From Micromussa lordhowensis (taxonomy: Eukaryota; Cnidaria; Anthozoa; Scleractinia; Lobophylliidae): a stretch of 64,000 bases of DNA. Numbering within the stretch: position 1 is the first letter of the stretch; each line of letters starts with the position of its first letter. The translations under genes and the position numbers were made by a program. The notes beneath the pieces were generated by a model. The model ran no database searches and was not told where the DNA came from. It worked only from the letters and a program-made list of their open reading frames with translations. Below are positions 60,250 to 64,000 of the stretch, one piece after another. Location: the NCBI GenBank assembly GCA_964020085.1, contig OZ026603.1:6932046-6996045 (forward strand), in the 5' to 3' direction.

Positions 60250-62319
60250 GGGGGTCCCCTTGGCAAATTTGACATAGCTTGGCTTCACGGGCACTTTAAG
60301 AGGCGCGGTTTGCAGCAAAATGTTTTGCTAGGTTGGCACTTGAAGGAAATGCTAGTTAGAACATGATGGCATTGGCGCCAGGGTGTTTTTTCTGGCCTTC
60401 TTTTTGCAGTAGTTTCCCCTGGTCCCAACTTTGCAGAATTTCAGAAAACGCGCGCTGGGGGTCCCCTTGGCAAATTTGACATAGCTCGGCTTCACGGGCA
60501 CTTTAAGAGGCGCGGTTTCAAGCAAAATGTTCTGCTAGGTTGGCACTTCAAGGAAATCCTAGTTAGAACATGTTGGCATTGGCGCCAGGGTGTTTTTTCT
60601 GGCCTTCTTTTTGCAGTAGTTTCCCCTGGTCCCAACTTTGCAGAATTTCAGAAAACGCGCGCTGGGGGTCCCCTTGGCAAATTTGACATACCTCGGCTTC
60701 GCGGGCACTTTAAGAGGCGCGGTTTCCAGCAAAATGTTTTGCTAGGTTGGCACTTCAAGGAAATCCTAGTTAGAACATGTTGGCATTGGCGCCAGGGTGT
60801 TTTTTCTGGCCTTCTTTTTGCAGTAGTTTCCCCTGGTCCCAACTTTGCAGAATTTCAGAAAACGCGCGCTGGGGGTCCCCTTGGCAAATTTGACATAGCT
60901 CGGCTTCACGGGCACTTTAAGAGGCGCGGTTTGCAGCAAAATGTTCTGCTAGGTTGGCACTTTAAGGAAATTTTAGTTAAAACATGATGGCATTGGCGCC
61001 AGGGTGTTTTTTCTGGCCTTCTTTTTGCAGTAGTTTCCCCTGGTCCCAACTTTGCAGAATTTCAGAAAACGCGCGCTGGGGGTCCCCTTGGCAAATTTGA
61101 CATAGCTCGGCTTCACGGGCACTTTAAGAGGCGCGGTTTGCAGCAAAATGTTCTGCTAGGTTGGCACTTTAAGGAAATTTTAGTTAAAACATGATGGCAT
61201 TGGCGCCAGGGTGTTTTTTCTGGCCTTCTTTTTGCAGTAGTTTCCCCTGGTCCCAACTTTGCAGAATTTCAGAAAACGCGCGCTGGGGGTCCCCTTGGCA
61301 AATTTGACATAGCTTGGCTTCACGGGCACTTTAAGAGGCGCGGTTTGCAGCAAAATGTTTTGCTAGGTTGGCACTTGAAGGAAATGCTAGTTAGAACATG
61401 ATGGCATTGGCGCCAGGGTGTTTTTTCTGGCCTTCTTTTTGCAGTAGTTTCCCCTGGTCCCAACTTTGCAGAATTTCAGAAAACGCGCGCTGGGGGTCCC
61501 CTTGGCAAATTTGACATAGCTCGGCTTCACGGGCACTTTAAGAGGCGCGGTTTCAAGCAAAATGTTCTGCTAGGTTGGCACTTCAAGGAAATCCTAGTTA
61601 GAACATGTTGGCATTGGCGCCAGGGTGTTTTTTCTGGCCTTCTTTTTGCAGTAGTTTCCCCTGGTCCCAACTTTGCAGAATTTCAGAAAACGCGCGCTGG
61701 GGGTCCCCTTGGCAAATTTGACATACCTCGGCTTCGCGGGCACTTTAAGAGGCGCGGTTTCCAGCAAAATGTTTTGCTAGGTTGGCACTTCAAGGAAATC
61801 CTAGTTAGAACATGTTGGCATTGGCGCCAGGGTGTTTTTTCTGGCCTTCTTTTTGCAGTAGTTTCCCCTGGTCCCAACTTTGCAGAATTTCAGAAAACGC
61901 GCGCTGGGGGTCCCCTTGGCAAATTTGACATAGCTCGGCTTCACGGGCACTTTAAGAGGCGCGGTTTGCAGCAAAATGTTCTGCTAGGTTGGCACTTTAA
62001 GGAAATTTTAGTTAAAACATGATGGCATTGGCGCCAGGGTGTTTTTTCTGGCCTTCTTTTTGCAGTAGTTTCCCCTGGTCCCAACTTTGCAGAATTTCAG
62101 AAAACGCGCGCTGGGGGTCCCCTTGGCAAATTTGACATAGCTCGGCTTCACGGGCACTTTAAGAGGCGCGGTTTCAAGCAAAATGTTCTGCTAGGTTGGC
62201 ACTTCAAGGAAATCCTAGTTAGAACATGTTGGCATTGGCGCCAGGGTGTTTTTTCTGGCCTTCTTTTTGCAGTAGTTTCCCCTGGTCCCAACTTTGCAGA
62301 ATTTCAGAAAACGCGCGCT
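60250..62319 (+). repeat. 5-monomer (1035 bp) tandem duplication
   Basis: 'agcttggcttc' (60276, 61311), 'tttcaagc' (60517, 61552), 'catacctcggcttcgcggg' (60686, 61721), 'tttccagcaaaatgttttgc' (60723, 61758) and 'ttttagttaaaac' (60971, 62006) recur at exactly 1035 bp. Within copy 1, two adjacent 'ttttagttaaaac' monomers (60971, 61178) show a single-monomer duplication. Confidence 0.92.
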
Positions 62320-62741
62320 GGGGGTCCCCTTGGCAAATTTGACATACCTCGGCTTCGCGGGCACTTTAAGAGGCGCGGTTTCCAGCAAAATGTTTTGCTA
62401 GGTTGGCACTTCAAGGAAATCCTAGTTAGAACATGTTGGCATTGGCGCCAGGGTGTTTTTTCTGGCCTTCTTTTTGCAGTAGTTTCCCCTGGTCCCAACT
62501 TTGCAGAATTTCAGAAAACGCGCGCTGGGGGTCCCCTTGGCAAATTTGACATAGCTCGGCTTCACGGGCACTTTAAGAGGCGCGGTTTGCAGCAAAATGT
62601 TCTGCTAGGTTGGCACTTTAAGGAAATTTTAGTTAAAACATGATGGCATTGGCGCCAGGGTGTTTTTTCTGGCCTTCTTTTTGCAGTAGTTTCCCCTGGT
62701 CCCAACTTTGCAGAATTTCAGAAAACGCGCGCTGGGGGTCC
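61500..62741 (+). repeat. 3-monomer (621 bp) tandem duplication nested on the 1035-bp repeat
   Basis: The same ordered trio ('tttcaagc', 'cttcgcggg' with 'tttccagc', 'ttttagttaaaac') appears a third time 621 bp after its second copy (61552 then 62173; 61721 then 62342; 62006 then 62627). The 5-then-3 step order matches that at 8.3-11.0 kb. Confidence 0.92.
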
Positions 62742-64000
62742 CCTTGGCAAATTTGACATAGCTCGGCTTCACGGGCACTTTAAGAGGCGCGGTTTGCAGC
62801 AAAATGTTCTGCTAGGTTGGCACTTCAAGGCAATCCTAGTTAGAACATGATGGCATTGGCGCCAGGGTGTTTTTTCTGGCCTTCTTTTTGCAGTAGTTTC
62901 CCCTGGTCCCAACTTTGCAGAATTTCAGGAAACGCGCGCTGGGGGTTCCCTTGGCAAATTTGACATAGCTCGGCTTCACGGGCACTTTAAGAGGCGCGGT
63001 TTGCAGCAAAATGTTTTGCTAGGTTGGCACTTCAAGGAAATCCTAGTTAAAACATGATGGCATTGGCGCCAGGGTGTTTTTTCTGGCCTTCTTTTTGCAG
63101 TAGTTTCCCCTGGTCTCAACTTTGCAGAATTTCAGAAAACGCGCGCTGGGGATCCCCTTGGCAAATTTGACATAGCTCGGCTTCACGGGCACTTTAAGAG
63201 GCGCGGTTTGCAGCAAAATGTTCTGCTAGGTCGGCACTTCAAGGAAATTCTAGTTAGAACATGGTGGCATTGGCGCCAGGGTGTTTTTTCTGGCCTTCTT
63301 TTTGCAGTAGTTTCCCCTGGTCCCAACTTTGCAGAATTTCAGAAAACGCGCGCTGGGGGTCCCCTTGGCAAATTTGACATAGCTCGGCTTCACGGGCACT
63401 TTAAGAGGTGCGGTTTGCAGCAAAATGTTCTGCTAGGTTGGCACTTTAAGGAAATGTTAGTTAGAACATGATGTCATTGGCGCCAGGGTGTTTTTTCTGG
63501 CCTTCTTTTTGCAGTAGTTTCCCCTGGTCCCAACTTTGCAGAATTTCAGAAAACGCGCGCTGGGGGTCCCCTTGGCAAATTTGACATAGCTCGGCTTCAC
63601 GGGCACTTTAAGAGGCGCGGTTTCCAGCAAAATGTTCTGCTAGGTTGGCACTTCAAGGAAATCCTAGTTAGAACATGTTGGCATTGGCGCCAGGGTGTTT
63701 TCTCAGGCCTTCTTTTTGCAGTAGTTTCCCCTGGTCCCAACTTTGCAGAATTTCAGAAAACGCGCGCTGGGGGTCCCCTTGGCAAATTTGACATAGCTCG
63801 GCTTCACGGGCACTTTAAGAGGCGGGGTTTGCAGCAAAATGTTCTGCTAGGTTGGCACTTTAAGGAAATTTGAGTTAAAACATGATGGCATTGGCGCCAG
63901 GGTGTTTTTTCTGGCCTTCTTTTTGCAGTAGTTTCCCCTGGTCCCAACTTTGCAGAATTTCAGAAAACGCGCGCTGGGGGTCCCCTTGGCAAATTTCACA
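62742..64000 (+). repeat. Right-end monomers, partly echoing 60.0-60.2 kb
   Basis: 'ggtctcaac' (63113), 'ggggatcccc' (63149), 'aggtcggcac' (63229) and 'catggtggc' (63262) match 60008-60165 in order at an offset of 3105 bp (15 monomers). 'ttcaaggcaatcc' (62825), 'ttcaggaaacg' (62924), 'gatgtcattgg' (63470), 'tttctcaggcc' (63699) and 'ggcggggtttg' (63822) are private. The array leaves the window 38 bases into monomer 310. Confidence 0.75.

Larger units (their letters stand above)
1..64000 (+). repeat. 207-bp satellite array, 309 tandem monomers, fills the window
   Basis: The same unit of about 207 bp repeats head to tail from the first base to the last. In the phase starting 'gaaaacgcgc', monomers begin at 1 and at 63963, which is 309 units with a net drift of -1 bp. 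All copies are in one orientation and no foreign sequence interrupts them. Length changes are rare and small: T-run variants (about 354-369, 4706-4714, 41129-41139, 59142, 59764), 2-bp losses at 25056 and 27124, and 1-bp losses near 38723, 39905, 44312 and 47967. Most copies differ from the consensus at only a few positions. The array enters and leaves the window mid-monomer, so its true length is unknown. A centromeric, pericentromeric or other heterochromatic satellite is inferred from size and structure only; the family is not recognised. Confidence 0.99.

Noticed and set aside
60103..60366. Plus-strand frames of 60-87 codons recurring through the window (also 3595-3858, 15602-15865, 47682-47945, 63208-63471)
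   Set aside because: They come from the same satellite sequence and change with each substitution or T-run length. Overlapping frames are open on the opposite strand. There is no sign of codon-level constraint or a known domain.
1..64000. CRISPR array
   Set aside because: The 207-bp unit repeats as a whole. There are no short repeats separated by unique spacers, and no cas genes.
1..64000. rDNA spacer repeats, telomeric repeats or LTR-derived tandem array
   Set aside because: No rRNA genes, no short telomere-like repeats, and no primer-binding sites, polypurine tracts or reverse transcriptase fragments are visible. An origin of the monomer from a mobile element cannot be excluded without a database search.
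1..64000. Assignment to a particular species or named satellite family
   Set aside because: I do not recognise the monomer. A search of Repbase, Dfam or satellite databases with 45124-45330 would decide it; a strong hit would name the host.

Overview
The whole 64 kb window is one uninterrupted, head-to-tail satellite DNA array. The monomer is about 207 bp. Using the phase that begins at 'gaaaacgcgc', a monomer starts at base 1 and the last, partial one starts at 63963. That gives 309 complete monomers plus 38 bases, with a net length drift of only -1 bp over 64 kb. All monomers lie in the same orientation. I see no transposon, inversion, spacer, gene, tRNA or rRNA, and neither end of the array is in the window. 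An exact copy of the apparent consensus lies at 45124-45330 (about 50% GC by hand count, 8 CpG per monomer).

An array this size, with no genes and with higher-order structure, points to a eukaryotic chromosome, in centromeric, pericentromeric or other heterochromatin. I do not recognise the satellite family and cannot name the organism; plant and animal hosts are both possible. The short open frames (60-126 codons) that recur on both strands arise because 207 is divisible by 3. They are not genes.

The real information is in how variant monomers are arranged. Diagnostic substitutions recur at exact multiples of 207 bp, which reveals many local segmental duplications. They are 2-mers (414 bp: 11.7-12.5, 31.8-32.8, 45.2-46.0, 46.7-47.5 kb), 3-mers (621/622 bp: 9.8-11.0, 18.8-20.7, 27.6-28.8, 29.5-30.3, 54.9-56.2, 58.8-60.0, 61.5-62.7 kb), 4-mers (828/829 bp: 1.0-2.6, 23.0-24.6, 33.6-35.3, 35.4-37.1, 40.5-41.5, 49.7-51.4 kb), 5-mers (1035 bp: 8.3-10.0, 47.7-49.5, 60.3-62.3 kb), 6-mers (1242 bp: 18.5-20.0, 42.8-44.9 kb), a 7-mer (1449 bp: 6.1-8.8 kb), an 8-mer (1656 bp: 54.5-56.6 kb) and 10-mers (2068/2070 bp: 23.6-27.7, 30.8-33.8 kb). 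Longer echoes occur at 12, 14, 15, 18 and about 21 monomers. Several are nested, so a relative order of events can be read.

The array is also zoned. A 'tttggagc' variant is confined to 1-14.2 kb, 'gctagggg' and 'gggttccc...gctgggc' variants to about 18-35 kb, 'ttggggcc' mainly to 36-56 kb, and 'catgttggc' to 58.9 kb onwards. Within the monomer, substitutions cluster in a short window (consensus positions 89-123), while the rest is strongly conserved. All block edges were read by eye and are good to roughly 50-100 bp.
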